Under the pieces are notes generated by a model. It saw only the letters and a program-made list of their open reading frames with translations. It was not told the DNA's origin and made no database searches. Below are positions 55,890 through 64,000 of a stretch of DNA of 64,000 nucleotides, piece by piece. The first letter of the stretch is position 1. Each line of letters starts with the position of its first letter. Position numbers and translations under genes: made by a program. The stretch covers positions 864,916 to 928,915 of the forward strand of contig NZ_JAIUJY010000001.1 of the NCBI RefSeq assembly GCF_020166105.1, written 5' to 3'. This DNA comes from Blastococcus sp. LR1. GTDB taxonomy: Bacteria; Actinomycetota; Actinomycetes; Mycobacteriales; Geodermatophilaceae.

Positions 55890-56948
55890 ATGACGACGCT
55901 GCAGGACGTCGCGCTGATGCGACTGGTCGCGCAGGGGCTGGCCGGACCGCCGTCCCCGGACGCGGCGGGGGCGGTGCGCGCGCTCGCCGCCGTCCAGGGG
56001 CAGGACCTCCCCGGCGCGATCACCTCGGTGGCACTGCGCACCGCCGGTCGGCGGCGGGACGACGTGCTCGCCGCGATGGACGCCGGAACCGTGGTGCGGA
56101 GCTGGCCGATGCGCGGCACCCTCCACCTCCTCGCGGCCGAGGACCTGCCCTGGATGCTCGAGCTCCTCGGCCCCCGTGCGCTGGCCGGGCTGGCGAAGCG
56201 GCGCGCTGCACTCGAGCTGACCGAGGCCGAGGCCGAGCGGGCCCGCGGAACCGTGGTCGGTGCGCTGTCGGGCGGCCGCCGGCTCTTTCGGGCGGCTCTG
56301 CTGGCCGCGATCGGCGACGGCGGCGTCGCCACCACCGGCCAGCGCGGCTACCACCTGCTGTGGTTCCTGGCCCAGACCGGAACGCTCTGCCTCGGCCCCA
56401 CCGACGGCGGCGACCAGCAGTTCGTGCTGCTGGACGAATGGGTGCGCGAGCCCCGCCGTCTCGCGCGGGAGGAGGCCCTGGGCGAACTGGCCCTGCGCTA
56501 CTTCCGCGGGCACGGACCGGCCACGGTCGCCGACCTCGTGCGATGGGCGGGCAGCACCGTGCGGGATGTGCGGGCGGGGATCGCCGTCGCCGGGGACGGG
56601 CTGATCCGGCTCGACGTCGAGGGCACCGAGTACCTGCTCGACCCGGCGACCCCTGACCTGCTGGCCGCGCACCGGGAGGACGCCCGCGCCGTCCGGTTGC
56701 TGCCGGGCTTCGACGAGTTCCTGCTCGGCTACGCCGACCGGAGCGCGGCGCTCGACCCGGCGTTCGCGGAACGGATCTGCCCGGGGCGCAACGGCGTGTT
56801 CGCCCCCACCGTCGTCGTCGACGGCCGGGTTGCCGGCACCTGGCGGTGGTCCGGCAGCGGCCGCCGGCGCGCAGCGACGGCCGCGCTCTTCGCCGAGGAC
56901 GCCGTGCTCGCCTCCGCGGTCCCCGGGCTGGCGGAGGCGCTCCCCTGA
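55890..56948 (+). CDS. HTH_42 winged-helix protein, AlkZ-like glycosylase
   Basis: The 352-residue protein belongs to the winged-helix HTH_42 superfamily: AAVQGQDLPGAITSVALRT near 33, VVRSWPMRGTLHLLAAEDL near 66, and the late PGFDEFLLGY near 275. AlkZ and YcaQ in this family are DNA glycosylases that unhook interstrand crosslinks, using a QxQ or QxD motif. Here the matching segment is QGQD. Many Streptomyces members protect producers of alkylating metabolites. It may repair such lesions; the substrate is not known. Confidence 0.8.
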   Translation: MTTLQDVALMRLVAQGLAGPPSPDAAGAVRALAAVQGQDLPGAITSVALRTAGRRRDDVLAAMDAGTVVRSWPMRGTLHLLAAEDLPWMLELLGPRALAGLAKRRAALELTEAEAERARGTVVGALSGGRRLFRAALLAAIGDGGVATTGQRGYHLLWFLAQTGTLCLGPTDGGDQQFVLLDEWVREPRRLAREEALGELALRYFRGHGPATVADLVRWAGSTVRDVRAGIAVAGDGLIRLDVEGTEYLLDPATPDLLAAHREDARAVRLLPGFDEFLLGYADRSAALDPAFAERICPGRNGVFAPTVVVDGRVAGTWRWSGSGRRRAATAALFAEDAVLASAVPGLAEALP

Positions 56949-56955
56949 ACCGGGG

Positions 56956-57399
56956 TCAGCCGCGCTCGAACAGGAAGACGGGGATCTCCCGGTCGGTCTT
57001 CTTCTGGTAGTCGGCGTAGTCCGGGAACGCGGCGACCGAGCGCTCCCACCAGACCTCCCGCTCCTCGCCGGCGATCTCGCGCGCGACGCCGTCCCACGGC
57101 TCCGGTCCGTCCTGCAGCGCGACCTGGTCGGGGTACGTGCGGAGGTTGTGCACCCAGGCGGGGTCGGTCGGGGCGCCGCCCTGGGAGCCGACCATCGCGT
57201 ACACGCCGTCGTGCTCGACGCGCATCAACCCGAGCTTGCGGACCTTGCCGCTCCTCGCCCCGCGCGTGCTGACGATCACGATCGGCAGCCCGGTGTCGCG
57301 GAGCGTGTTGGCCTCCCGCCCACCGGTCGCCTCGTAGCGCTCGACCTGTTCACGGACCCAGTCGGCCTTGCTCGGCTCGTACTCCCCCTGCAGCGGCAT
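56956..57399 (-). CDS. Deazaflavin (F420)-dependent nitroreductase-like oxidoreductase
   Basis: The 147-residue split-barrel protein has the Ddn-type signature: TRGARSGKVRKLGL near 45, VYAMVGSQGGAPTDPAWVHN near 66, and the C-terminal basic/aromatic FPDYADYQKKTDRE. The Ddn family uses reduced F420 to reduce quinones or nitroimidazoles. It is convergent with the AlkZ-like gene, with an eight-base gap. Confidence 0.9.
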   Translation of the reverse strand: MPLQGEYEPSKADWVREQVERYEATGGREANTLRDTGLPIVIVSTRGARSGKVRKLGLMRVEHDGVYAMVGSQGGAPTDPAWVHNLRTYPDQVALQDGPEPWDGVAREIAGEEREVWWERSVAAFPDYADYQKKTDREIPVFLFERG

Positions 57400-57508
57400 G
57401 CCCTGAATCTAGGTGCCCGAGCACGCCCCGGCACGGCGACCCGAGTCGCGGGGGCACCCGCCCCGATGGCACCGTTCAACGGCCCGACCACGAGGAGGAA
57501 CACCAGGG

Positions 57509-58423
57509 ATGCGGTACAGCGAAGGCGCCGGCCTCGACACGTCGAAGGTCCGCGATCTCCGGGGCGGCGGCGGGCGCGGAGGGCGCGGCCTGGCCGTCGG
57601 CGGCGGCGGTCTCGGACTCGTCGGCGTCCTGGTGCTCGTGCTGTTCCAGGTCCTCGGCGGCGGGAGCGACGGCTCGGGAACCGGGTTCACCGGGCTCGAC
57701 GGGCTCGGAAACGGACAGACCGCGGACAACGGCGCACTCGAGCAGCACTGCCGCACCGGCGCCGACGCGAACGATTCCGTGGACTGTGCGGTCGTGGCCG
57801 ACATCGAATCGATCGAGGACTTCTGGTCCGGCGTCCTCGGCGACACCTACCTGCCCACCGACACCGTGTTCTTCTCCGGCTCGGTGGACACCAGCTGCGG
57901 GGGTGCCACCAGCGGGTCCGGCCCGTTCTACTGCCCGGCCGACCAGCTCGTGTACATCGACCTCAGCTTCTTCGACCAGCTGCAGCAGCAGTTCGGCGCC
58001 CAGGGCGGGCTGTTCGTCAACGCCTACGTGATCGCCCACGAGTACGGCCACCACGTGCAGAACCTCCTCGGCACCAACCGGCAGGTGACCCCCGGCGAGA
58101 CCGGGCCGGCCAGCGGCACGGTCCGGCTCGAGCTGCAGGCGGACTGCTACGCCGGCACCTGGGCCAACCACGCGGAGACCGTGCCCGACGAGTCGGGCAC
58201 GCCGCTCATCGCCGAGATCACCGAGGACGACATCAACCGGGCGCTGGACGCCGCGGCCCGGATCGGCGACGACTTCATCCAGGAGAACCTCGGTGGCGGG
58301 ACCGTCGACCAGGACGCCTTCACGCACGGCTCCTCGGAGCAGCGCCAGCGCTGGTTCCGCGCCGGGTACGCCTCCGGCGACCCGCGGGACTGCGACACCT
58401 TCTCCACCGACGACCTCGGATGA
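57509..58423 (+). CDS. Neutral zinc metallopeptidase (PF04228 type)
   Basis: The 304-residue protein has a Gly-rich start, one membrane segment (LAVGGGGLGLVGVLVLVLFQ, about 27-46), and an outside domain with YVIAHEYGHHVQN near 171 (zinc HExxH). A late LELQADCYAGTWANH near 207 supplies further ligand and a Cys paired with others (CGG, YCP). The peptidase is likely extracellular. GAGGAGGAA precedes the ATG. It overlaps the next gene by four bases. Confidence 0.9.
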   Translation: MRYSEGAGLDTSKVRDLRGGGGRGGRGLAVGGGGLGLVGVLVLVLFQVLGGGSDGSGTGFTGLDGLGNGQTADNGALEQHCRTGADANDSVDCAVVADIESIEDFWSGVLGDTYLPTDTVFFSGSVDTSCGGATSGSGPFYCPADQLVYIDLSFFDQLQQQFGAQGGLFVNAYVIAHEYGHHVQNLLGTNRQVTPGETGPASGTVRLELQADCYAGTWANHAETVPDESGTPLIAEITEDDINRALDAAARIGDDFIQENLGGGTVDQDAFTHGSSEQRQRWFRAGYASGDPRDCDTFSTDDLG

Positions 58424-59205
58424 CCGTGAACCAGCACCTGCGCGTGACCCGCGACGGCTCCGTCGCCACCCTGACCATCGACCGGTCCGCGAAGCGCAAC
58501 GCCATGACGCTCGGCATGTGGGCGGACCTGCCGGAGGTGCTGGCGCCACTGGCTGCCGACCCGACCGTGCGGGTGCTGGTCGTGACCGGGGAGGGGCCGA
58601 GCTTCTGCGCCGGGGCCGACATCACCGATCTGATGCGCGGCGAGGACCCCGCCGACCCGATGGCCGACGTCCGCCGGCACAACCTCGCCGCCCAGGCCGC
58701 GCTGCGCGACTTCCCCAGGCCGACGGTGGCGATGATCCGCGGCCACTGCATCGGCGGCGGGGTCGAGCTGGCCACCTGCTGCGACCTGCGGTTCGCCGAC
58801 CGCACCGCGGTCTTCGGCGTCACCCCGGCCAAGGTCGGCATCGTCTACACGCCGTCGTCGACGAAGGCCCTGATGGACCTCGTCGGCCCGGCGACGACGA
58901 AGTACCTGCTCTACAGCGGGGAGCTGCTGGACGCCGGCACCGCACTGCGCACCGGCCTGGTCGACAGGCTCGTCGACGCCGACGACCTCGAGACCGAGGT
59001 GCGGCGCTTCGCCGACGTGCTCGTGTCCCGCTCGGCGCTCACCCAGCGCTCCACCAAGGAGGTCGTGGCCGCGCTCACCGTCGGTGACGACGGTGAACGA
59101 CTGGCGGCGGCGCGGTACCGCGAGACGATCGCCTCGGGCGAGCTGGCGGAGGGCGTCCAGGCCTTCGGTGAGCGCCGTCTCCCCTGTTTTCCCTGGCGGA
59201 ACTGA
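58420..59205 (+). CDS. Enoyl-CoA hydratase/isomerase family protein
   Basis: The 261-residue crotonase-fold protein has the oxyanion-hole segments FCAGADITDL near 64 and GHCIGGGVELATCCDLR near 108, and the late AKVGIVYTPSS. Catalysis in this family ranges from hydration to isomerisation of acyl-CoAs; residues in the second Glu position differ, so the reaction is unsure. It starts by ATGA overlap with the peptidase gene. This coupling with a metallopeptidase is unusual. Confidence 0.88.
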   Translation: MTVNQHLRVTRDGSVATLTIDRSAKRNAMTLGMWADLPEVLAPLAADPTVRVLVVTGEGPSFCAGADITDLMRGEDPADPMADVRRHNLAAQAALRDFPRPTVAMIRGHCIGGGVELATCCDLRFADRTAVFGVTPAKVGIVYTPSSTKALMDLVGPATTKYLLYSGELLDAGTALRTGLVDRLVDADDLETEVRRFADVLVSRSALTQRSTKEVVAALTVGDDGERLAAARYRETIASGELAEGVQAFGERRLPCFPWRN

Positions 59206-59213
59206 TCATCCCG

Positions 59214-59240
59214 GTTTCGTCCGGCACCTGACCCGGGTAC
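59214..59240 (+). promoter_or_regulatory. SigB/SigH-like promoter
   Basis: GTTT (59214-59217) and GGGTAC (59235-59240) are 17 bases apart, resembling the GTTT-N14-17-GGGTAT promoters of actinobacterial general-stress sigma factors. It is 265 bases upstream of the first gene of the envelope/stress operon, so it predicts a long leader. The intervening DNA holds no gene, only the hairpin at 59420. Confidence 0.45.
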
Positions 59241-59419
59241 CTGACCCTCTGCGAGGAAAGGTGCTCTGCCCGAGCGGTGGGGGAACGGTCGCAGCGCGCG
59301 TCGCTGCCCTTCTCCTGCCACCCCGATCCCGCCCCGGGACGCATGGACGCGCCGGGTGGACGACCTCAGTTTTCCCGCGCAAGACCCACGGTGCCGACCC
59401 CTCGTCATCGCGGCCGTCG

Positions 59420-59440
59420 GGGCCGGTGAAGAACCGGCCC
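59420..59440 (+). promoter_or_regulatory. Leader hairpin before the stress operon
   Basis: GGGCCGGT and ACCGGCCC pair perfectly around GAAGA, about 65 bases before the ATG at 59506. It lies in the predicted long leader and may affect RNA stability or translation. No riboswitch class is recognised. Confidence 0.4.
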
Positions 59441-59505
59441 GATGTGTGCCGCAATGCCGCGTGGGTAGCGCCTCCACCGACCACGAAGATTGCCGAGGAG
59501 GACCG

Positions 59506-60288
59506 ATGACTCACTCCATCGACACCCCGTTCCCGCCCCCGGCGCCCGTCGACACGGGTGCCACCACCGCCAGCACCTCTGGCTCCGGCACGTCGAAGGC
59601 GGACATCGCCAAGGACGAGGCCCGGAACGTCAAGGACACCGCCGCGCAGGCCGGCAGCCAGGTGGCCGCCACCGCGGCCGACCAGGCCCGCACGGTGGTC
59701 GACGAGACCCAGCGCCAGGCCAAGGACCTGCTCGAGCAGGGCCGCTCGCAGCTCAAGGACCAGACGATCGGCCAGCAGCAGAAGGCCGCGTCCAGCCTGA
59801 CCTCCCTCGCCCAGGAGCTGCGCGGCCTCGCCGACGGCTCCAGCGAAGGTGCGCCCGGCCCGGCGCGCGACCTCCTCCACCAGGCCTCCGGCATGGTCGA
59901 GGGCTTCGCCGACAAGCTGCAGAACCGCGAGCCCGCCGAGCTGCTCGACGAGGTGCGCGCCTTCGCCCGTCGCAAGCCCGGCCTGTTCCTGCTGGGTGCA
60001 GCCGCCGCGGGCGTGCTGGCCGGCCGGCTCACCAGCGGCGTCCGCGCCGCGCACACCGACTCGGGCACGACGGGCGGCAACTCCTACCGGAGCACCCCGA
60101 CCAACTACGTGGACCCGGCGCCGACGTACACCGACTACTCCAGCGCCACCACCGGCACCGGAGCGGGTACCGGCGCTCCGCTGCCCCCGCCGCCGTACGG
60201 CACCACGCCGCCGGCCGGCAGCATGGTGCCCCCGACCACCCCCGCAGGCTGGGACGACCCGGCCCGGCGCCCGGGTGAGGTGAGCTGA
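59506..60288 (+). CDS. LEA-like helical protein with membrane segment
   Basis: The 260-residue protein has an Ala/Lys/Gln/Asp-rich helix repeat (about 30-120) like late embryogenesis abundant or apolipoprotein-type proteins. A membrane segment follows (FLLGAAAAGVLAGRL, about 165-180), then a Tyr/Thr/Pro-rich tail. GAGGAGG lies upstream. No enzyme motif is visible. With the next two genes it likely forms an operon tied to envelope or desiccation stress. Confidence 0.75.
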   Translation: MTHSIDTPFPPPAPVDTGATTASTSGSGTSKADIAKDEARNVKDTAAQAGSQVAATAADQARTVVDETQRQAKDLLEQGRSQLKDQTIGQQQKAASSLTSLAQELRGLADGSSEGAPGPARDLLHQASGMVEGFADKLQNREPAELLDEVRAFARRKPGLFLLGAAAAGVLAGRLTSGVRAAHTDSGTTGGNSYRSTPTNYVDPAPTYTDYSSATTGTGAGTGAPLPPPPYGTTPPAGSMVPPTTPAGWDDPARRPGEVS

Positions 60289-60289
60289 C

Positions 60290-60820
60290 ATGAGTTCCCC
60301 CTACTCCGGGGCCTCCCCGGCGGGAACGCCGCAGGGGTACGCCGACCCGACGCCGCAGAACTACGCGGCCGACTACGCCCAGGGCACCCAGGGCGCCCAC
60401 AGCGGAACCATGGGCACGCCTATGACCGACGCCGGCCACCCGGACGTCGAGGGCGTCTCCGTCGGCGCCCTCATCGGTGAGGTCGCCAAGGACATGTCGA
60501 CCCTCATGCGGCAGGAGCTCGAGCTCGCCAAGGTCGAGCTGAAGGCCGAGGCCAAGAAGGCCGGCACCGGCGCCGGGATGTTCGGTGCGGCCGCGTTCGC
60601 CGGCTACATGGTCCTGATGTTCCTGTCCTTCGCCCTGTGGTGGGCGCTGGAGAACATCATGGATGCCGGCCTGGCCGCGCTCATCGTCGCCATCCTCTGG
60701 GGCGTCGTCGCCGCAGTGACCGGCCTCATGGGCAAGAAGAAGTTCCAGCAGGTGAACCCGAAGCCCGAGCGCACCGTCGAGACCCTCCAGCAGGTTCCCG
60801 GCGCCCTGAAGCCCAACTGA
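60290..60820 (+). CDS. Phage_holin_3_6 / DUF1469 membrane protein
   Basis: This 176-residue protein has a disordered Gly/Thr/Tyr start, an amphipathic helix (DMSTLMRQELELAKVELKAE, about 70-90), and two membrane segments (about 103-120 and 126-146). It matches the actinobacterial phage-holin-like family (DUF1469), which is chromosomal and not a lytic phage holin. It starts one base after the previous stop. Confidence 0.82.
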   Translation: MSSPYSGASPAGTPQGYADPTPQNYAADYAQGTQGAHSGTMGTPMTDAGHPDVEGVSVGALIGEVAKDMSTLMRQELELAKVELKAEAKKAGTGAGMFGAAAFAGYMVLMFLSFALWWALENIMDAGLAALIVAILWGVVAAVTGLMGKKKFQQVNPKPERTVETLQQVPGALKPN

Positions 60821-60862
60821 CCCGCAGACCGCTGAGGTCTCTTGAACGGCAGGAGCCAAGAC

Positions 60863-61528
60863 ATGACCAGCAGTGACCCGGACGTCATCCGGCGACAGAT
60901 CGAGGACACGCGGCGCGAGCTCAGCTACGACGTCGACGCCCTCAACGAGAAGGTCAACCCGTCCCGCGTCATGGACCGTCGGGTGACCGCGGCCAAGGGG
61001 CGCATGACCGGCCTCAAGGACAAGGTCATGGGCAGCGCCCAGGACACGAAGTCCTCGGTGCACGGCTCGGCCTCCAACGCGGCCGGCTCGGTGCAGGACA
61101 CGGCCTCCAACGCGGCCGACAGCGTCCAGCACGCCGCGCAGTCCGCGATGGGTGCCGTCCAGTCGGCACCGGAGACGATCACCCGGCAGGCGCAGGGCAA
61201 CCCCCTCGCCGCGGGCGTCATCGCCTTCGGTGTGGGCTGGCTGGTCTCCAGCCTGCTCCCCGCCTCGCAGAAGGAGCAGGAGCTGGCCCAGCAGGCCGAG
61301 AGCGCGCTCCGCGAGAACAAGGACGCCCTCCTCCAGCCGGCCAAGCAGGCCGCCCAGGAGATCGGTGACCAGCTGAAGCCGGCCGCGCAGCAGGCGGTCG
61401 AGGAGGTCAAGTCCACCGCTCAGGGTGCGGCCGAGACCGTCAAGCAGGAGGGCCAGTCGGCAGCCCAGGACGTGCAGGGCCAGGCCCAGCAGTCCAAGGA
61501 GAGCGTGCAGAGCCAGGCCTCCAGCTGA
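60863..61528 (+). CDS. DUF3618 protein with Ala/Gln-rich tail
   Basis: The 221-residue protein starts TSSDPDVIRRQIEDTRREL, the DUF3618 signature, followed by a helical linker, a membrane segment (LAAGVIAFGVGWLVSSLL, about 117-135), and a long Ala/Gln/Lys-rich helix. It is larger than the 76-residue relative at 21.8 kb. The GGCAGGAG site before ATG 60863 defines the start. The tail may form a coiled coil. Confidence 0.85.
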   Translation: MTSSDPDVIRRQIEDTRRELSYDVDALNEKVNPSRVMDRRVTAAKGRMTGLKDKVMGSAQDTKSSVHGSASNAAGSVQDTASNAADSVQHAAQSAMGAVQSAPETITRQAQGNPLAAGVIAFGVGWLVSSLLPASQKEQELAQQAESALRENKDALLQPAKQAAQEIGDQLKPAAQQAVEEVKSTAQGAAETVKQEGQSAAQDVQGQAQQSKESVQSQASS

Positions 61529-61556
61529 ACCGCGGGTCGCTGACCCGCTCCACGCG

Positions 61557-61594
61557 CACTGCGCCCCGCCGGGAGTTCCCGGCGGGGCGCAGTG
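61557..61594. terminator. Strong terminator after the stress operon
   Basis: A perfect 17-base stem encloses AGTT after the DUF3618 stop. It separates the operon from the two-component pair. Confidence 0.9.
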
Positions 61595-61735
61595 CTGTCC
61601 GGGCTCTCCCTCCGACGGGTGAGACGCCCGGCACCCCGCTGCAGGGCTCCTCCCCCGGCGCCGTTCCCCTCAGGGACGACGCCAACGCCGGCGACCGCGA
61701 TCGCGGTCGGCCGGCACGATCGACGGGAGCCCCTC

Positions 61736-62152
61736 GTGGACTCGGCCCTGCACGCCACGGACACCTCGCCCGGCCGGTTCCGGGTCCTGGTGGCCGACGA
61801 CGAGGACGACATCCGTGACCTCGTCTGCCTGGCCGTCCGCAAGGCCGGCTGCGACGTGGTCCGGGCGGTGCCCGACGGCGCCGAAGCGCTGACCGCGGCG
61901 CGCGCCGACCTGCCCGACCTCGCCGTCCTGGACGTCTCGATGCCCGGCGCCACGGGCCTGGAGGTCTGCACCGCGCTGCGGGAGACCCCGGCGACCGCCG
62001 GCATCCGCATCCTGCTCCTCTCGGCCGGTGCCTCGCCCGACGAGGTCGCCCGCGGCCTGTCCGCCGGCGCCGACGCCTACCTCGCCAAGCCCTTCACCGT
62101 GGCCGGCCTCGTGCAGCAGGTCCGCGCCCTCACTGCGGGGGTGCCGGCATGA
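61736..62152 (+). CDS. Response regulator, single receiver domain
   Basis: The 138-residue protein is a stand-alone CheY-like receiver. It has ADDEDD near 20, the phosphoacceptor Asp66 in AVLDVSMPG, and the Lys in YLAKPF near 118. It has no DNA-binding domain, so output must go through another protein. The GTG has a GGGAG site upstream. The stop overlaps the histidine kinase start (ATGA). Confidence 0.92.
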   Translation: MDSALHATDTSPGRFRVLVADDEDDIRDLVCLAVRKAGCDVVRAVPDGAEALTAARADLPDLAVLDVSMPGATGLEVCTALRETPATAGIRILLLSAGASPDEVARGLSAGADAYLAKPFTVAGLVQQVRALTAGVPA

Positions 62153-63777
62153 GCCTCGCCGTCCTGGACCGGCCGGCGACCTCCGCCTCCCGGCTCACGT
62201 CCCCGGCCGGCTGGCAGGCAGCGGTCCGCGGACCGTTGCCGAGCACCGCCGTCGTCACCGCCACCGCGGTCGTCCTGGCCACCGGCGGGATCCCGGTCAC
62301 CGACCGGCTGCTGACCGGCAGCGGACTGGCTCTCGCCGTCGTCGCCACCGCAGCCGCCTGGGTCACGCGGCGCTCGCCGGCAGCGCTCCCGGCGCTCGCC
62401 GTCGCCGTGGCGCAGACGGCAGCGGTCGCCCTGCTGTACGCGGGCACCACGGCGGCGCCCCTGCTGCTCCTGCTCGTGGGACCGCTGGGCGTCGGCACCT
62501 CCGCGGTCGTCAGGAACGACCGGCGGGTCCGGGCCCAGGGCCGCGACATCGCCCGGCTGCAGCGCGAGCAGGCAGCCCTCCTCGAGCAGGTGCGCAGCCG
62601 CGCCGACGAGCTGGACACCGCCTCACGCATCCTGGCCGCGCGCGCCCAGACCATGACCAGCGTCATCGACGCCGTCACCCAGCAGTCGATCATCGGCACC
62701 GACCGGGACGGCACCATCCGCGTCTGGAACCCGGGCGCCGAGCGGATGCTGGGGCTGCTGCGACCGGACGTCGTCCGCAAGCGGTCGATCCTGGAGTTCC
62801 ACGAGCCCGACGAGCTCGCGGCAGCCGCCGGGAGCACCGGGTCGGCGTCGCCGCTGGACGCCCTGGTGCACGCCGCCCGGGTGGAGGGCAGCGACGTCCG
62901 CGACTGGACCTACGTCGCCGCTGACGGCAGCCACCGCACCGTCTCGGTGGCCATCACCCCGCGCGCGGACGACCGCGGCGTGCACGCCGGCTGGAACTTC
63001 GTCGGCACCGACATGACCGAGGCCCGCGCCACCGAGCGGATGAAGGACCAGTTCGTCAGCCTCATCAGCCACGAGCTGCGTACGCCGCTCAGCTCCATCC
63101 TCGGTTACCTCGAGCTGGTCATGGACGACGAGGACTCACCGCTCACCGACGAGCAGCGCCAGTACCTCACGACCGTCGAGCGCAACGCCCAGCGACTGCT
63201 GCGGCTCGTCGGCGACCTGCTCTTCACCGCACAGGTGGACAGCGGCCGGTTCACCCTGCAGCCGACCGACGTCGACCTGGCCGCGGTGGTGCGCGCCGCC
63301 GAGGAGACCGCACGGGTCGCCGCGGCGAACGCCGGCGTGGAGATCGTGATGGACGTCCCGGCCGATGGTCTGGTGGTCCCCGGCGACGCCGTCCGCCTCG
63401 GGCAGGCCTGCGACAACCTCGTCTCCAACGCCGTCAAGTTCACGCCCGGCGGCGGTCAGGTGCGGCTCTCGCTGCAGCGCGCCTGGCAGACCGCCGACGG
63501 CGAGGTCGTGGACGACGAGCGCTCCGGCGCCGTCCCCGTGGCGCTGCTGTCGGTGGCCGACACCGGCATGGGCATCCCCGCCGGGGAACAGGGCGAGCTC
63601 TTCACCCGGTTCTTCCGCTCCTCGACCGCCCGGCGCAACGCCGTGCCCGGCGTCGGCCTGGGGCTGACCATCACCAAGGCGATCACCACCGCGCACGGTG
63701 GCTCGCTTGACCTCGTCAGCGCCGAGGGCCAGGGCACCACCTTCACGATGACCCTGCCCGTCGACCCGGCGGTCTGA
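62149..63777 (+). CDS. Sensor histidine kinase with PAS domain
   Basis: The 542-residue kinase has about four TM segments (30-120), a coiled coil, a PAS domain (about 180-300), then HisKA and HATPase. The phosphoacceptor is His307 in SHELRTPLSSILGYLE, N-box DNLVSNAVKF is near 425, and G boxes DTGMGIPAG and GVGLGLTI follow. It is co-translated with the preceding receiver, probably its partner. The sensed signal is unknown. Confidence 0.94.
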   Translation: MSLAVLDRPATSASRLTSPAGWQAAVRGPLPSTAVVTATAVVLATGGIPVTDRLLTGSGLALAVVATAAAWVTRRSPAALPALAVAVAQTAAVALLYAGTTAAPLLLLLVGPLGVGTSAVVRNDRRVRAQGRDIARLQREQAALLEQVRSRADELDTASRILAARAQTMTSVIDAVTQQSIIGTDRDGTIRVWNPGAERMLGLLRPDVVRKRSILEFHEPDELAAAAGSTGSASPLDALVHAARVEGSDVRDWTYVAADGSHRTVSVAITPRADDRGVHAGWNFVGTDMTEARATERMKDQFVSLISHELRTPLSSILGYLELVMDDEDSPLTDEQRQYLTTVERNAQRLLRLVGDLLFTAQVDSGRFTLQPTDVDLAAVVRAAEETARVAAANAGVEIVMDVPADGLVVPGDAVRLGQACDNLVSNAVKFTPGGGQVRLSLQRAWQTADGEVVDDERSGAVPVALLSVADTGMGIPAGEQGELFTRFFRSSTARRNAVPGVGLGLTITKAITTAHGGSLDLVSAEGQGTTFTMTLPVDPAV

Positions 63778-63862
63778 CGTGGTCCGCACCGCGCCCCTCG
63801 CTCCCTCCCGGGACGGGGGGCGCAGTGCGTCCAGGACCCGGAAGACGCCGCTGGAGGCCCCA

Positions 63863-63893
63863 AATCGGCCGATCTGCGGAGTACGGGCCGATT
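63863..63893. promoter_or_regulatory. Inverted repeat before the next gene
   Basis: AATCGGCC and GGCCGATT flank a 15-base spacer. Direct repeats of CTTGCGG follow at about 63895 and 63907. The window ends with a likely ribosome-binding site (ACAGGAGACA), so a gene starts just beyond the right edge. The repeats may bind its regulator. Otherwise 63778-64000 holds no gene. Confidence 0.4.
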
Positions 63894-64000
63894 CCTTGCG
63901 GGTTTCTTGCGGATCGCTGGCGGGTGGCCTGCGGTTGGCCCTCCAGAGTCTGTGTTGTCGCCGGAAGCCCGGTGGCACCCCACGGACACAGGAGACACGG

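Noticed and set aside
60290..60820. Prophage inferred from the holin-like protein
   Set aside because: The family is chromosomal in actinobacteria; there are no capsid, tail, integrase or endolysin genes nearby.

Overview
This is chromosomal DNA of a very GC-rich actinobacterium with strong third-position G/C bias and many GTG starts. Gene content fits the Geodermatophilaceae/Frankiales side of the phylum (bacteriophytochrome with heme oxygenase, GGDEF/EAL proteins, DUF3618 and holin-like stress proteins, an F420-type oxidoreductase). The genus cannot be fixed from the sequence. Almost all DNA is coding. I see no rRNA, CRISPR, insertion sequence or prophage; one tRNA-Leu(UAG) is present.

Layout. 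1-3.4 kb: a DUF488 gene, then the proline catabolic pair pruB-pruA on the minus strand, divergent from a PucR-type regulator with a 22-bp palindrome at its start. 4.6-7.6 kb: heme oxygenase overlapping a bacteriophytochrome whose output is a SpoIIE-type phosphatase. 7.6-19.8 kb: general metabolism (M20 peptidase, SDR, polysaccharide deacetylase, idi, alpha/beta hydrolase, NiaP-like transporter, AAA ATPase, thioesterase/acyl-CoA dehydrogenase, aldo/keto reductase, histidine phosphatase). 19.9-28.4 kb: an EAL protein divergent from a TetR regulator, a small DUF3618 protein, the tRNA, DUF427, and a GGDEF-EAL protein with a DUF6929-like gene downstream.

28.5-39.7 kb keeps the Mycobacterium tuberculosis Rv1330c-Rv1341 gene set: rdgB, rph, MBL phosphodiesterase, murI, cysM, cysO, mec, DUF2017, clpS, pncB, followed here by pncA. 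Five to six genes (YjbQ, peroxiredoxin, DUF4262, DUF6461, LigD-type polymerase) sit between rph and the MBL gene. The sulfur carrier CysO is encoded with an extra C-terminal Cys after its Gly-Gly, which the adjacent Mec protease would have to remove. 39.7-42.9 kb holds serB and ctaD, also neighbours in mycobacteria.

42.9-50.1 kb: an RlmA-like rRNA methyltransferase and a phosphoesterase divergent from a 14-TM exporter, a CtaG-like protein, a CDF metal exporter, and an M23 peptidase with a long histone-H1-like Ala/Lys/Pro tail before its single membrane segment. 50.3-59.2 kb: zinc alcohol dehydrogenase, AlkD-like repair protein, PdxI-like reductase, ABC-F protein, several small proteins including a 40-residue membrane peptide, an AlkZ-like winged-helix protein, a deazaflavin oxidoreductase, a zinc metallopeptidase and an enoyl-CoA hydratase. 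59.2-61.6 kb: a three-gene envelope/stress operon behind a SigB-like promoter. 61.7-63.8 kb: a response regulator and histidine kinase pair.

Intergenic DNA carries strong hairpins and at least four copies of a dispersed palindromic repeat with a shared core. No wholly new multi-gene system is obvious; the best leads are the CysO C-terminus, the phytochrome-phosphatase, the M23 peptidase tail and the envelope-stress operon.
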